This document shows, piece after piece, positions 7,290 through 14,554 of a stretch of DNA of 15,113 bases. Numbering within the stretch: position 1 is the stretch's first letter; each line of letters opens with the position of its first letter. Origin of the DNA: an uncultured Clostridia bacterium (lineage in GTDB: Bacteria; Bacillota; Clostridia; Lachnospirales; Bianqueaceae). The DNA lies in contig CALBGL010000046.1 of NCBI GenBank assembly GCA_937892735.1, positions 1 through 15,113 on the forward strand. Direction: 5' to 3'. Made by a program: the position numbers and the translations under genes. The notes under the pieces are model-generated. The model was not told the origin of the DNA. It ran no database searches and was given only the letters and a program-made list of their open reading frames with translations.

Positions 7290-8295
7290 GGGGTGTTGTC
7301 ATCGAATTTAGGGGAAAGTCCACGTATACTCGTGTTCCCTTTCCCAGTACAGAATCCAGGTGGATGTCTAATCCCAGCCGCAGACAGAGCTTGTGGCACA
7401 GATAGAGACCTAATCCGGTGGAAGCCTGATAGGAACGATTACGACCTGTAAACCCCTTGTCAAATACGCGGGGCAGATCCTCTTTGGCGATGCCGATACC
7501 ATTATCCTCGATCACCAGACGCACGTACTGAGGATAGGATTCGCTGTAGATTCGAATCCGCGGATGTTCCTGAGATCGGTATTGTACAGCGTTCACGAGG
7601 ATCTGACGCAGAATAAAGACCATCCATTTTTCATCGCCGGGGACATGTTCATCCAGTTTTGACACTTCGAGCGCCATATGCGTGTCCAAGAGAAGGAAGC
7701 GGCAGGAAAGAAGCGCCTCGGATACAATATCGCTCAGCAGCATGGGTTTGATAAAATAGTCCTTTTCCACCTGTTCGCTGCGGGCGTAGTATAGAACCTG
7801 CTCTACCAGGTGGCGAATCTGAAAGATCTCCTGGGAGATTCGTTCCGTCTCTGGGGTAGTGTGTCTGCGGCAGATCAGATCGATGGCCGTGATGGGGGTT
7901 TTGATCTCATGAACCCATTCTTCCATATATTCTTTATAAGAACGGCTTATGGCTCGCTGCTTGCCGACCTCTTCGGCCATAGATTTACAGCTTGTCCGCA
8001 GAAGATGAAAATAAGCTTCTTCTAATACAGATTCCGGTTTAGGGAGCAGCTCGGGAATCAGATATTTTTGATCCAGTCGATCCAGAGATTGATACATCGC
8101 ATGGATTTTGCGGGATTCCCTACGATATCCCACATAGAGAAGAATCCCGAAGAAGAGGATCCAGAGGAGAAATAGTGGCAGTACGATGCGTGCAGGAATA
8201 CGATGTAAAACGAGATATACAAAAGAAATGAGCAGGAAGATAAAGAGAAGCAGGAGAAGAGGGACTCGATCGAAAAGATAACGACGAAAATTCAT
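7276..8295 (-). CDS. BceS-type intramembrane-sensing histidine kinase
   Basis: A 339-residue sensor kinase (BceS is about 334). Two membrane helices at about residues 12-30 and 36-56 are joined by a loop of only about five residues, so there is no extracellular sensor domain. Such kinases take their signal from the partner ABC transporter. Catalytic motifs are present: H-box EWVHEIKTPI with phospho-acceptor His129, N-box QILVNAVQY, G1 DNGIGI, F-box VFDKGF and G2 STGLGLYL. The ATG at 8295 overlaps the regulator stop codon as ATGA, and GGAGG lies 7 nt upstream. The partner is the regulator encoded just before it; the transporter genes follow after a 224-bp leader. The stop codon lies inside a candidate regulator box. 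Confidence 0.92.
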   Translation of the reverse strand: MNFRRYLFDRVPLLLLLFIFLLISFVYLVLHRIPARIVLPLFLLWILFFGILLYVGYRRESRKIHAMYQSLDRLDQKYLIPELLPKPESVLEEAYFHLLRTSCKSMAEEVGKQRAISRSYKEYMEEWVHEIKTPITAIDLICRRHTTPETERISQEIFQIRHLVEQVLYYARSEQVEKDYFIKPMLLSDIVSEALLSCRFLLLDTHMALEVSKLDEHVPGDEKWMVFILRQILVNAVQYRSQEHPRIRIYSESYPQYVRLVIEDNGIGIAKEDLPRVFDKGFTGRNRSYQASTGLGLYLCHKLCLRLGLDIHLDSVLGKGTRVYVDFPLNSMTTPLTEL

Positions 8296-8975
8296 GGGGC
8301 ATCCTCCGGCAATACGAGACGATATCCCTGGCGGTGTACTGTATGAATCAGTCCGGTAAGGCCTATACCGGCAAATCGCTTGCGCATGCGGGACAGATTC
8401 ACGCTCAGGATATTTTCATCCACGTAGAGTTTGTTTTCCCACAGATATTCAATGAGTTCATCTCGGCTGACCAGATGAGGATAGTGGATCCAGAGATAGT
8501 ATAGAATCCTCAATTCGTTGCCGGAAAGATCCAGCGTCTGCGTGCCATATTGCAGCTGGCTGCGGACAATATGCAGCGTTACATCCCCCTCGGAAAGTGT
8601 TTCGGAAGGACTCTGCGAGCGCTCCAGGATGCGTCGTACTCGCATCAGGAGTACGGGCAGACTGTAGGGTTTGCGAATAAAATCGTCTCCGCCTACGGAA
8701 AGTCCCCGCAGCTCATCTTCCTCTCGATCGAGCCCTGTGATGAAGATAATGGGCATATGATAGGTGCGACGGATGCTGCGGCAGAGTTCAAATCCATCTC
8801 TTACGCCGCCAAGACGAATATCCAGCAGAATTAAATCTGCAGGCTTTTTGGCAAGCAGAGCTTCTAGTTCTTCTGGATCTGCCGGACAGACCGTTTCATA
8901 TCCGTTCTTCTGCAGGAAATCCCGCAATTCCCAGCGAATATTTTCATTATCTTCAATAATATAGATGACATTCAT
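8292..8975 (-). CDS. BceR-type OmpR/PhoB-family response regulator
   Basis: A 227-residue regulator, first gene of the minus-strand operon. The receiver domain occupies about residues 1-115, with the acidic pair Glu8-Asp9, phospho-acceptor Asp52 (LILLDIRL), a switch region ending in FITG and the conserved Lys-Pro of IRKPYS. The C-terminal winged-helix DNA-binding domain spans about 130-225, with typical OmpR-family features (LSGNELRILYYL, VSRDELIEYLW, VHRQGYRL). When phosphorylated it should activate the adjacent BceAB-like operon in response to a peptide antibiotic. The ATG at 8975 is preceded by GGGAGG at 7 nt. A clear promoter and a near-consensus box lie upstream, so autoregulation is plausible. 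Confidence 0.93.
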   Translation of the reverse strand: MNVIYIIEDNENIRWELRDFLQKNGYETVCPADPEELEALLAKKPADLILLDIRLGGVRDGFELCRSIRRTYHMPIIFITGLDREEDELRGLSVGGDDFIRKPYSLPVLLMRVRRILERSQSPSETLSEGDVTLHIVRSQLQYGTQTLDLSGNELRILYYLWIHYPHLVSRDELIEYLWENKLYVDENILSVNLSRMRKRFAGIGLTGLIHTVHRQGYRLVLPEDAP

Positions 8976-8998
8976 GACCGTCCCTCCCTTTCCCTAGT

Positions 8999-9027
8999 AT
9001 TGTAGCAAGAACCGTCGATAAATGCAA
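8999..9027 (-). promoter_or_regulatory. Sigma-A-type promoter of the regulator-kinase operon
   Basis: On the minus strand TTGCAT (9027 to 9022) is followed after exactly 17 bases by TACAAT (9004 to 8999). Both hexamers are close to the vegetative consensus, and the start codon at 8975 follows after a short leader. A near-palindromic candidate regulator box (9034-9047) begins 6 bp upstream of the -35 element. Confidence 0.75.
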
Positions 9028-9033
9028 CAAATC

Positions 9034-9047
9034 TTACTGAAATGTAA
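9034..9047. promoter_or_regulatory. Candidate regulator box between two divergent promoters
   Basis: TTACT-GAAA-TGTAA lies inside the palindrome CTTAC-N6-GTAAG (9033-9048). It differs at one position from the TNACA-N4-TGTAA site of BceR-like regulators. It sits 6 bp upstream of the minus-strand -35 element of the regulator gene and 8 bp upstream of the plus-strand -35 element of the lyase gene, so a single bound dimer could touch both promoters. Function is inferred from sequence and position only. Confidence 0.45.
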
Positions 9048-9055
9048 GGACAGGC

Positions 9056-9084
9056 TTGCGGCTCTGTGAAGATCGTGTTATAGT
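9056..9084 (+). promoter_or_regulatory. Sigma-A-type promoter of the lyase-MATE operon
   Basis: TTGCGG (9056-9061), a 17-base spacer and TATAGT (9079-9084) form a reasonable vegetative promoter. The lyase ATG at 9110 follows after a leader of about 20 nt that contains the ribosome binding site AGGGGGGA. The -35 hexamer overlaps a TTG in frame with the lyase gene; that TTG cannot be the start if this promoter is used. Confidence 0.65.
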
Positions 9085-9109
9085 TAAGAAAAAAATAGGG
9101 GGGATTACA

Positions 9110-10585
9110 ATGCAGTTATCTACATTGAAAACCTACGCCGATCAGATGATTTCGGCGGCATCGTATCCGGAGAGCGGGTCACCGCTTTTGGCAGACCGTA
9201 TTGACAATGCGTCTAAGGCGCCCTGGCGAGAAGAAGACGGGCATATCGTATCCAATGCGGCGCATCAACAGAATTTTCTGCGTTTTTTGTGCGGTCTATC
9301 GGCGTTGAGTGGGGATTCGAAGTACGAAGAACGCGCGGTTGCGGTGATGAAGTATATGCTGGATCATCCGATAGGCGGCGGACTCCTGCGCTGGGGCGGG
9401 CATCATTATCTGGATCTGGTGACGCTCAAGGATCGCGGTGAAAAGGATCTGGTTCATGAACTGAAGAATGATTATCCATATTACGAGCTGATGTTTCGGG
9501 CGGATCCGAAGAAGGCGGAACTATACATCAAATCTTTTTGGAATGCCCATGTTTATGATTTTGAGAACTTTGAGATGGGGCGTCACAGTATGGAAAAGCC
9601 TTACGGGGTGGAAGGCATCTGGGAACGGCCCTTTGGAGATCCAGAGCCCTTTGCTCCGCGTAAGGGCTTATCCTTTCGGAATACGGGCAATGATCTGATG
9701 TATGCGGCAGGAAAACTTCGGGAAGCTACGGGAGACATAGGGGCGTTGACCTGGGCCGGTCACTTGCATGACATGTATATGAAGTGCAGAAATCCAAAGA
9801 CCAAGCTGGGCCCGTACCAGTTCTCTCAGGCTATGAAACGGATGGAGACGGAGGATGATACGATCACGCTGTCTTTTTATGGGGATAGGGCAAAGAGGCA
9901 ACTGGGGCCGGAATTTGGAGAGATCGCTCTGGAAGCCAATGTACTTCTCAAGAGCCAGGAGATTTCCATTTACGCGCTCAATCCGCAGATTATCGCGGCG
10001 GCTTTTGGACACGATACGCCGAAGGAACGGCGGATGCGGGAGCAGACGGTGGAAGATATGGTGGCTTTCTATCAGTACGGATATGATCATGAGACCCGAG
10101 GATTGCGGCCTGTGTTATCGGATGGGACGGATCTGACAGGATATGTACTGCCTCGGCCCGGGTATTATGGCCCTAAAGGACGAGTTTTGGAACAACATTC
10201 GCTGGCGGGGGATTATTTCCTGGCTTATGTGGAGATGGCCCTCCTGACGGAGGACGTGAGATTGTGGAAAATTGTACATACCTGGGAACAGGATCTTAAG
10301 ATTCAAACGCCGGGAACCGATCCGGGGATTCTGTTGGCGCTTACGCTGCTGGCAGAGCGGGACGCAGCCTATCTGCCGCTGGTCGATACCTGGGGAGAAT
10401 CCATTGGGGATATGGTGACGCGGTCCTGGGAGAAGAATGAAAGCCTTTGGCTGGATGCCATAGAACCATTGGCACTGCTAAAATGGATCGCGCTGCACCA
10501 GAGGCAAGAAACAGCTGTGGCAGAACCGATCTATAACCGCAGCAGTTCACAGATGGGCTGGAGTCAGAATCGAACCATTAAGTAA
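9110..10585 (+). CDS. Polysaccharide lyase family 2 (PelW-like pectate/oligogalacturonate exolyase)
   Basis: A 491-residue protein with no signal peptide, so it is probably cytoplasmic. It would cleave imported oligogalacturonate by beta-elimination, releasing unsaturated dimers. Family 2 features are clear: LLRWGGHHYLDLVT (92-105), LVHELKNDYPYYELMF (114-129), FWNAHVYDF (143-151) and GRHS (157-160). By spacing against the Yersinia PL2 enzyme as I recall it, the catalytic base is Arg158, and His98, Glu117 and His159 are the metal ligands; all are present. Aromatic- and Leu-rich helices fit the (alpha/alpha) barrel. The ATG at 9110 is chosen over an in-frame TTG at 9056 because it follows AGGGGGGA and lies downstream of the predicted promoter. 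The MATE gene starts 17 bp later. No other pectin gene is visible in the window. Confidence 0.82.
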   Translation: MQLSTLKTYADQMISAASYPESGSPLLADRIDNASKAPWREEDGHIVSNAAHQQNFLRFLCGLSALSGDSKYEERAVAVMKYMLDHPIGGGLLRWGGHHYLDLVTLKDRGEKDLVHELKNDYPYYELMFRADPKKAELYIKSFWNAHVYDFENFEMGRHSMEKPYGVEGIWERPFGDPEPFAPRKGLSFRNTGNDLMYAAGKLREATGDIGALTWAGHLHDMYMKCRNPKTKLGPYQFSQAMKRMETEDDTITLSFYGDRAKRQLGPEFGEIALEANVLLKSQEISIYALNPQIIAAAFGHDTPKERRMREQTVEDMVAFYQYGYDHETRGLRPVLSDGTDLTGYVLPRPGYYGPKGRVLEQHSLAGDYFLAYVEMALLTEDVRLWKIVHTWEQDLKIQTPGTDPGILLALTLLAERDAAYLPLVDTWGESIGDMVTRSWEKNESLWLDAIEPLALLKWIALHQRQETAVAEPIYNRSSSQMGWSQNRTIK

Positions 10586-10602
10586 GAAAGAAGGATCGAC
10601 GG

Positions 10603-11940
10603 ATGGCAAGGAACATGGACATGACACGCGGTCCGATCATGAAGCTGATCGTGCTGTTCGCGCTGCCGATCTGCGCGGGCAATATTCTGCAGCAGCTGTA
10701 TAATACGGTAGACACACTGGTAATTGGAAATTTCTGCGGGACGCAGTCACTGGCGGCGGTGGGCACAAGCGGGCAGCCCGTAGAACTTCTCCTGTGTATT
10801 TTTATGGGGATGGGTACAGGCGTATCGATCCTGGTGGCGCAATTCACGGGAAGTGGAAACCTGGCGATGACGCAGAAGGCAGTTACCACGTCGATTTCTT
10901 TTTTGTATATCTGTGGGATTCCCTTGTCTGTTTTGGGAGTGCTGCTGAGTCCGCTGATTCTGGGGCTCATGGCAGTGCCGGAGGATGTTTGGGATTACTG
11001 TATGTCGTATCTGAATATCATTTTTCTGGGAACCCTGGGCAACATGGGGTATAACATGAATGCCGGCATCTTGCGGGGGTTGGGGAACAGCAGAGCCTCT
11101 TTATTGTTTCTCTTGATTTCCTGCATCGTCAATATGGTGTTGGATCTTCTGTTTGTGGCTGGATTCCATATGGATGTGGCGGGCGCGGCGCTTGCCACAT
11201 CCATCGCCATGTTCTGTTCCTGGTTTTTCAGTATTTTCTATATTAAGAAAATGTATCCGGAACTGGAGTTTTCCTGGCTTCCCAAGCACCTGGATAAGAA
11301 CATGATGGGGCAGATTCTGAAAATCGGATTTCCACTAGGGTTAAATAATTCAATTTATTCGATCGGGCATATCTTGCTTCAGACGTTGATTAACACGCAA
11401 GGCGCCGTGTTCATTGCCGCCTGCTCGGTAGGCAGTCGGCTGACGGGGATGGCCAATGTGGCGATCAATTCCTTCTCTTCGGCGGCCACCACGTTCGCGG
11501 GACAGAATATGGGTGCCCAAGAATACTATAGGCTGCATCAGGGAGCAAAGCGGATCCCGTTTTTCTCAGCCCTGTTTACAGCGGTGGCCGGTCTCTTGCT
11601 TACGATCTTCTGTCAGCCGGTGTTGTACCTGTTTACGCAGGAGAAAGATGTACTGGATATGGCGGCGCGATATATCCAGATTGTCATGCCGTTTACTTGG
11701 TTTTTTGCCGCCTTCAGCGCCATGCTAAGTTTTGCCAACGGCCTGGGAGAAGTGAAATATCCTACGATGGTGAATATACTGATGCTCTGGGTCGTGCGGA
11801 TTCCCGTGGCATACCTGATCGGACAGTGGATTGGGGGAACCTATATCATGGCTTGTTATCCGATTAGCTTTTTCTGCGGTATGGTGGGAATGCTGATTTT
11901 CTTCCTGACGCCGCGATGGAGAAGAATTCCGAAACAATAG
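10603..11940 (+). CDS. MATE-family multidrug/metabolite exporter
   Basis: A 445-residue membrane protein with about twelve hydrophobic segments in two homologous halves, the usual MATE length and layout. The N terminus (MTRGPIMKLIVLFALPICAGNILQ, about residues 6-29) and the following NTVDTLVIGNFCGTQSLAAVG are typical of the clostridial branch of MATE transporters. The second half repeats the pattern (KIGFPLGLNNSIYSIGH, then INSFSSAATTFAGQNMGAQ). Such proteins export cationic drugs or metabolites using a Na+ or H+ gradient. The gene starts 17 bp after the lyase stop, with AAGGA upstream of the ATG, so the two are probably one operon. The substrate is unknown. Linkage to a sugar-acid enzyme is unusual, and the nearby Bce module makes a drug-export role worth considering. 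Confidence 0.93.
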   Translation: MARNMDMTRGPIMKLIVLFALPICAGNILQQLYNTVDTLVIGNFCGTQSLAAVGTSGQPVELLLCIFMGMGTGVSILVAQFTGSGNLAMTQKAVTTSISFLYICGIPLSVLGVLLSPLILGLMAVPEDVWDYCMSYLNIIFLGTLGNMGYNMNAGILRGLGNSRASLLFLLISCIVNMVLDLLFVAGFHMDVAGAALATSIAMFCSWFFSIFYIKKMYPELEFSWLPKHLDKNMMGQILKIGFPLGLNNSIYSIGHILLQTLINTQGAVFIAACSVGSRLTGMANVAINSFSSAATTFAGQNMGAQEYYRLHQGAKRIPFFSALFTAVAGLLLTIFCQPVLYLFTQEKDVLDMAARYIQIVMPFTWFFAAFSAMLSFANGLGEVKYPTMVNILMLWVVRIPVAYLIGQWIGGTYIMACYPISFFCGMVGMLIFFLTPRWRRIPKQ

Positions 11941-12003
11941 AACACGCACCGTCATCCCTATTTCTACATATGCTAATGTTGTAATCATTCCAGGAGGATG
12001 ACA

Positions 12004-13005
12004 ATGAAGAAAGTAGCAGCGTTATTGTGCGCGGTCCTGCTTATAGGATTGGCAGGGTGTACACAGACACAGACCGAGGAAGGGCTACAGAGGCTGGTAT
12101 TGAGCGAAGTGGTGCATTCTGTATTTTACGCGCCTCAGTACGTGGCGATGGAACTGGGGTTCTTTGAGGAAGAAGGGATTGACCTGGAGGTAGACGTGGG
12201 AAATGGCGCGGATAAATGTATGACGGCTGTCATTTCCGGCAATGCGGATGTGGCGCTCTGCGGTACGGAGGCAGCGATCTATGTGCACGCAGAAGGCCGG
12301 GAGGATGTACCTATCGTATTCGCGCAGCTGACCCAGCGCGCGGGCAATTTCCTGGTGGGGCGCGAGCCGGATCCTGACTTTAAGTGGACGGATCTGGCGG
12401 GACAGACCATCATTGGCGGCCGGGAAGGCGGTATGCCGGAACTGGTGTTGGAATACGTCTTGAAAAAGAACGGGTTGGATCCGGAGAAAGATCTGACGAT
12501 CATCACGAATCTGGATCTGTCGGCGACGGCCGGCGCGTTTGTGGCGGGAACGGGAACCTACACTGCGGAGTTCGAGCCGGGGGCAACAACACTGGAAGAA
12601 GGCGGTAATGGATACGTTGTGGCGTCTTTGGGCGTAGATTCCGGGTATGTACCGTATACCGTTTACATGACTACAGAATCGATTCTGGAAGAAAAAGAAG
12701 ATCTGATGCAGGGATTCACGAATGCGATCTACAAGGGGCAGAAATGGGTGGAAGAACACACGAGCGAGGAAGTGGCAGAAGTGATCCACCCGCAGTTTGA
12801 GGAAACATCTGTAGAGACGCTGACGAAGATTATTGAACGGTATCAGAAGCAGGATACTTGGAAAACAGATCCGATCTTCAGCGAAGACTCTCTGCGCCTG
12901 ATTGAGGATATTCTGAGAGAGGGCGGAGAATACGAGGGAGAGTTGGAATACGAGGCGATTGCCAATACTTCTCTGGCAGAGAAGGCCATGGAGAGCGTCT
13001 CCTAA
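12004..13005 (+). CDS. THI5/SsuA-type ABC importer substrate-binding lipoprotein
   Basis: A 333-residue lipoprotein with a lipobox ending in LAGC (Cys19), so it is membrane-anchored outside the cell. The mature part is a two-lobed periplasmic-binding-type domain: FYAPQYVAMELGFFEEEGIDLEV near the N terminus is the hallmark of the NMT1/THI5/SsuA group, followed by GNADVALCGTEAA, LAGQTIIGGREGGMPELVLEYVL and a C-terminal helical part. It would deliver a small molecule to an SsuBC/TauBC-type permease; an ATPase and permease of that type lie at 2738-4295. Candidate substrates include sulfonates, taurine, nitrate or pyrimidine precursors. The ATG at 12004 is used because AGGAGG is only 0-1 nt from the ATG at 11998. 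A 63-bp gap separates it from the MATE gene and holds no clear promoter. Confidence 0.9.
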   Translation: MKKVAALLCAVLLIGLAGCTQTQTEEGLQRLVLSEVVHSVFYAPQYVAMELGFFEEEGIDLEVDVGNGADKCMTAVISGNADVALCGTEAAIYVHAEGREDVPIVFAQLTQRAGNFLVGREPDPDFKWTDLAGQTIIGGREGGMPELVLEYVLKKNGLDPEKDLTIITNLDLSATAGAFVAGTGTYTAEFEPGATTLEEGGNGYVVASLGVDSGYVPYTVYMTTESILEEKEDLMQGFTNAIYKGQKWVEEHTSEEVAEVIHPQFEETSVETLTKIIERYQKQDTWKTDPIFSEDSLRLIEDILREGGEYEGELEYEAIANTSLAEKAMESVS

Positions 13006-13008
13006 TCG

Positions 13009-13041
13009 GAAGGGGGTTGTCACGCGGTGGCAGCCCCCTTC
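13009..13041 (+). terminator. Hairpin after the binding-protein gene, probable terminator
   Basis: GAAGGGGGTTGTCAC (13009-13023) pairs with GTGGCAGCCCCCTTC (13027-13041) around a 3-base loop. The 15-bp stem has two wobble pairs and begins 3 bp after the stop codon. Position and strength fit a terminator, but only TTC rather than a U-run follows, so read-through or another role is possible. The next gene has its own promoter just downstream, which supports a transcript end here. Confidence 0.65.
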
Positions 13042-13067
13042 TTCAGGTGGAAATCTGCAAAAAACAG

Positions 13068-13096
13068 TTGAACTCCGCCTTATATCGGGTTATAAT
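13068..13096 (+). promoter_or_regulatory. Strong sigma-A-type promoter of the zinc-ribbon/DUF1461 operon
   Basis: TTGAAC (13068-13073), a 17-base spacer and the perfect -10 hexamer TATAAT (13091-13096). The ribosome binding site GGAGAAAGG and the first start codon follow about 15-25 bp downstream. This is the closest consensus promoter in the window and suggests constitutive expression of the four genes downstream. Confidence 0.85.
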
Positions 13097-13119
13097 AAGA
13101 ATAAATTCCCGGAGAAAGG

Positions 13120-13620
13120 ATGATGAGTATGGCTGACTTTTTCGATAAATTGATGAAAGACGCGAAGAAGACTGCGGCAAAGGTGGCAGATCGCACAGTA
13201 GCTACAGCGAATATTGCGAAGAGCAAGACGCTGGAGACGGTGGACTTGGTGAAGCTGGAGATTGAAATCAAGAAAGTACAGGGGGATCTGGATCAGGAGT
13301 ATCAGGTGCTGGGTCAGATCATCTATCAGATTGAAAAGGGTGTTCTGAATCGGGACGATCAGATTGTACAGGCTTCCTGCAACCGGATTGACCGCTGCAA
13401 AAAACGGCTGGAAGATTTGGAAGGCAAAAAGAAAGGCAAAAAGGCTTTGGAGGAAGAAGAGCATGCGCATAACACTCCGCATCCGCAGCCCCAGGAGACT
13501 CCGTTTACAGGATATGAGAAGGACGAGGAAGGGTACCCGATGATGAAGTTCTGTCCGCATTGCAAGGCTGGTAACCCGCCGGATGCCAAGATCTGCGTCT
13601 ATTGTCATAAGGAACTGTAA
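13120..13620 (+). CDS. Coiled-coil protein with C-terminal zinc ribbon, function unknown
   Basis: A protein of up to 166 residues. The first 110 residues are helical and highly charged: MADFFDKLMKDAKK, then a heptad-like stretch KLEIEIKKVQGDLDQEYQ predicted to form a coiled coil, ending in a Lys-rich patch. A Pro- and His-containing linker leads to a zinc ribbon with two CxxC knuckles (Cys145/Cys148 and Cys159/Cys162). No signal or membrane segment is seen. The start is uncertain: ATGs at 13120 and 13123 are well spaced from GGAG, while the ATG at 13129 gives MADFF, the way such proteins commonly begin. It leads an operon after a strong promoter. The function is unknown; similar short zinc-ribbon coiled-coil proteins are common in Clostridia. 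Confidence 0.85.
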   Translation: MMSMADFFDKLMKDAKKTAAKVADRTVATANIAKSKTLETVDLVKLEIEIKKVQGDLDQEYQVLGQIIYQIEKGVLNRDDQIVQASCNRIDRCKKRLEDLEGKKKGKKALEEEEHAHNTPHPQPQETPFTGYEKDEEGYPMMKFCPHCKAGNPPDAKICVYCHKEL

Positions 13621-13847
13621 TGGCGTATTATGTATGTACGCATCCAAACCATCATGGTTCCATGGAGATTTTCTCAGAAGAAGACTATAAAGAGGCATGC
13701 CGCATCGACGATGGATACCATGTGCTTCTCAGAGCGGCGAGCCGGCAGGCGGCGCTGGAATTTGTGCAAGAAGTGATCCTGCAGGCACTCGCGATGGATC
13801 CCAAACTGCAAGATTTAAAGAAAGATATACAGGAGTTGTATTTATGA
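13620..13847 (+). CDS. Small hypothetical protein (75 residues)
   Basis: The ATG shares its A with the TAA of the preceding gene, and AAGGA lies 6 nt upstream, so translation is coupled. The product is small and soluble, with no signal or membrane segment. The N-terminal segment YYVCTHPNHHGSMEIF contains one Cys and three His residues (Cys6, His8, His11, His12), a possible but unproven metal-binding cluster. The C-terminal half is a charged helix (ASRQAALEFVQEVILQALA, then DLKKDIQELYL). The last codons overlap the next start as ATGA. Good ribosome binding site, coupled start and operon position make it likely to be real. I do not recognise a family. Confidence 0.75.
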   Translation: MAYYVCTHPNHHGSMEIFSEEDYKEACRIDDGYHVLLRAASRQAALEFVQEVILQALAMDPKLQDLKKDIQELYL

Positions 13848-14536
13848 AAAAATATCCAGCATGGTCATATGCAGTGTCCATAGCGGCGATGTTTCTTCTC
13901 CTTCTGGTGATGCTTCTGACAGCCTTTCAGTGTACCGTATTCGATCGGAGTTTCATTGACAGCGAGATGCGGAAGTTTGGAGTGGCAGAGAGAATCGGTA
14001 TGGATCAGGAGCGTCTGATGGAGCTGTACGATGAAGTGCTCAAGTATCTGGAGGACGAACGGGACGATCTGGACATCACGGTGGTCAGGAACGGAGAGAC
14101 GATGAAGGCTTTCCATGAGAGAGAGATTCTTCATATGGTGGATGTGGAGGCGCTGTTTCGCGGTGGATTTTGGCTGCGAAACGCGGGGGCTATCCTGTGT
14201 ATGTTGCTTATCGCGCTGTGTGTGGCGAAAAAACAGGGCGGTGTAATTTTTCGCGCATTTCTGATCGCCTCCGGTGTTTTTGTGGCGCTGGTGGCCGCCG
14301 TGGGACTGGCGATTCTGATTGATTTCGATACGACGTTTACGCTGTTTCACCAGATCTTTTTCACCAACGATCTATGGCAGCTGGACTACCGGACGGATCT
14401 ATTGATGAATATCGTGCCGGAATCCTTCTCGTACGATGTAGCGATCCGAACCATTCTGTACTTCGGCATCACCTGGATTGTGTTTTTGATGATAAGCCTC
14501 TTGACAAATCAGCTTTGCAAGAAGAGGGGACATTAA
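13844..14536 (+). CDS. DUF1461 / TIGR01906-type integral membrane protein
   Basis: A 230-residue membrane protein. One helix lies near the N terminus (about 8-30). An extracytoplasmic domain of roughly 90 residues follows, with the family pattern MDQERLMELYDEVLKYLEDERDDLD and the strongly conserved FHEREILHMVDVEALF. Three more helices lie from about residue 105 to the C terminus. The architecture and the E-REI-HMVDV motif match the DUF1461 family, whose role is not established. The ATG at 13844 overlaps the previous stop by 4 nt and has AGGAG 8 nt upstream. A longer frame beginning at 13697 is rejected, because it runs through the 75-residue gene. Confidence 0.88.
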   Translation: MKKYPAWSYAVSIAAMFLLLLVMLLTAFQCTVFDRSFIDSEMRKFGVAERIGMDQERLMELYDEVLKYLEDERDDLDITVVRNGETMKAFHEREILHMVDVEALFRGGFWLRNAGAILCMLLIALCVAKKQGGVIFRAFLIASGVFVALVAAVGLAILIDFDTTFTLFHQIFFTNDLWQLDYRTDLLMNIVPESFSYDVAIRTILYFGITWIVFLMISLLTNQLCKKRGH

Positions 14537-14554
14537 ATAGAAAGGAAGAATGCC

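Noticed and set aside
7035..7451. A 138-codon plus-strand frame containing a duplicated 26-residue peptide
   Set aside because: The peptide repeat is a direct consequence of the 80-bp DNA duplication. The frame runs antisense through the kinase gene and lacks a ribosome binding site.
11941..12003. A thiamine or other riboswitch upstream of the THI5-like binding protein
   Set aside because: The gap is only 63 bp and shows none of the conserved THI-box sequences; a structured switch would not fit.
12085..13023. A 312-codon minus-strand frame opposite the binding-protein gene
   Set aside because: The plus-strand protein has clear family motifs and a lipobox. The reverse frame has an Arg/His/Phe-rich composition typical of shadow frames and no family pattern.
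13697..14536. A longer start for the DUF1461 protein at 13697
   Set aside because: It would run through the 75-residue gene in another frame. The ATG at 13844 has a good ribosome binding site and leads directly into the N-terminal membrane helix.
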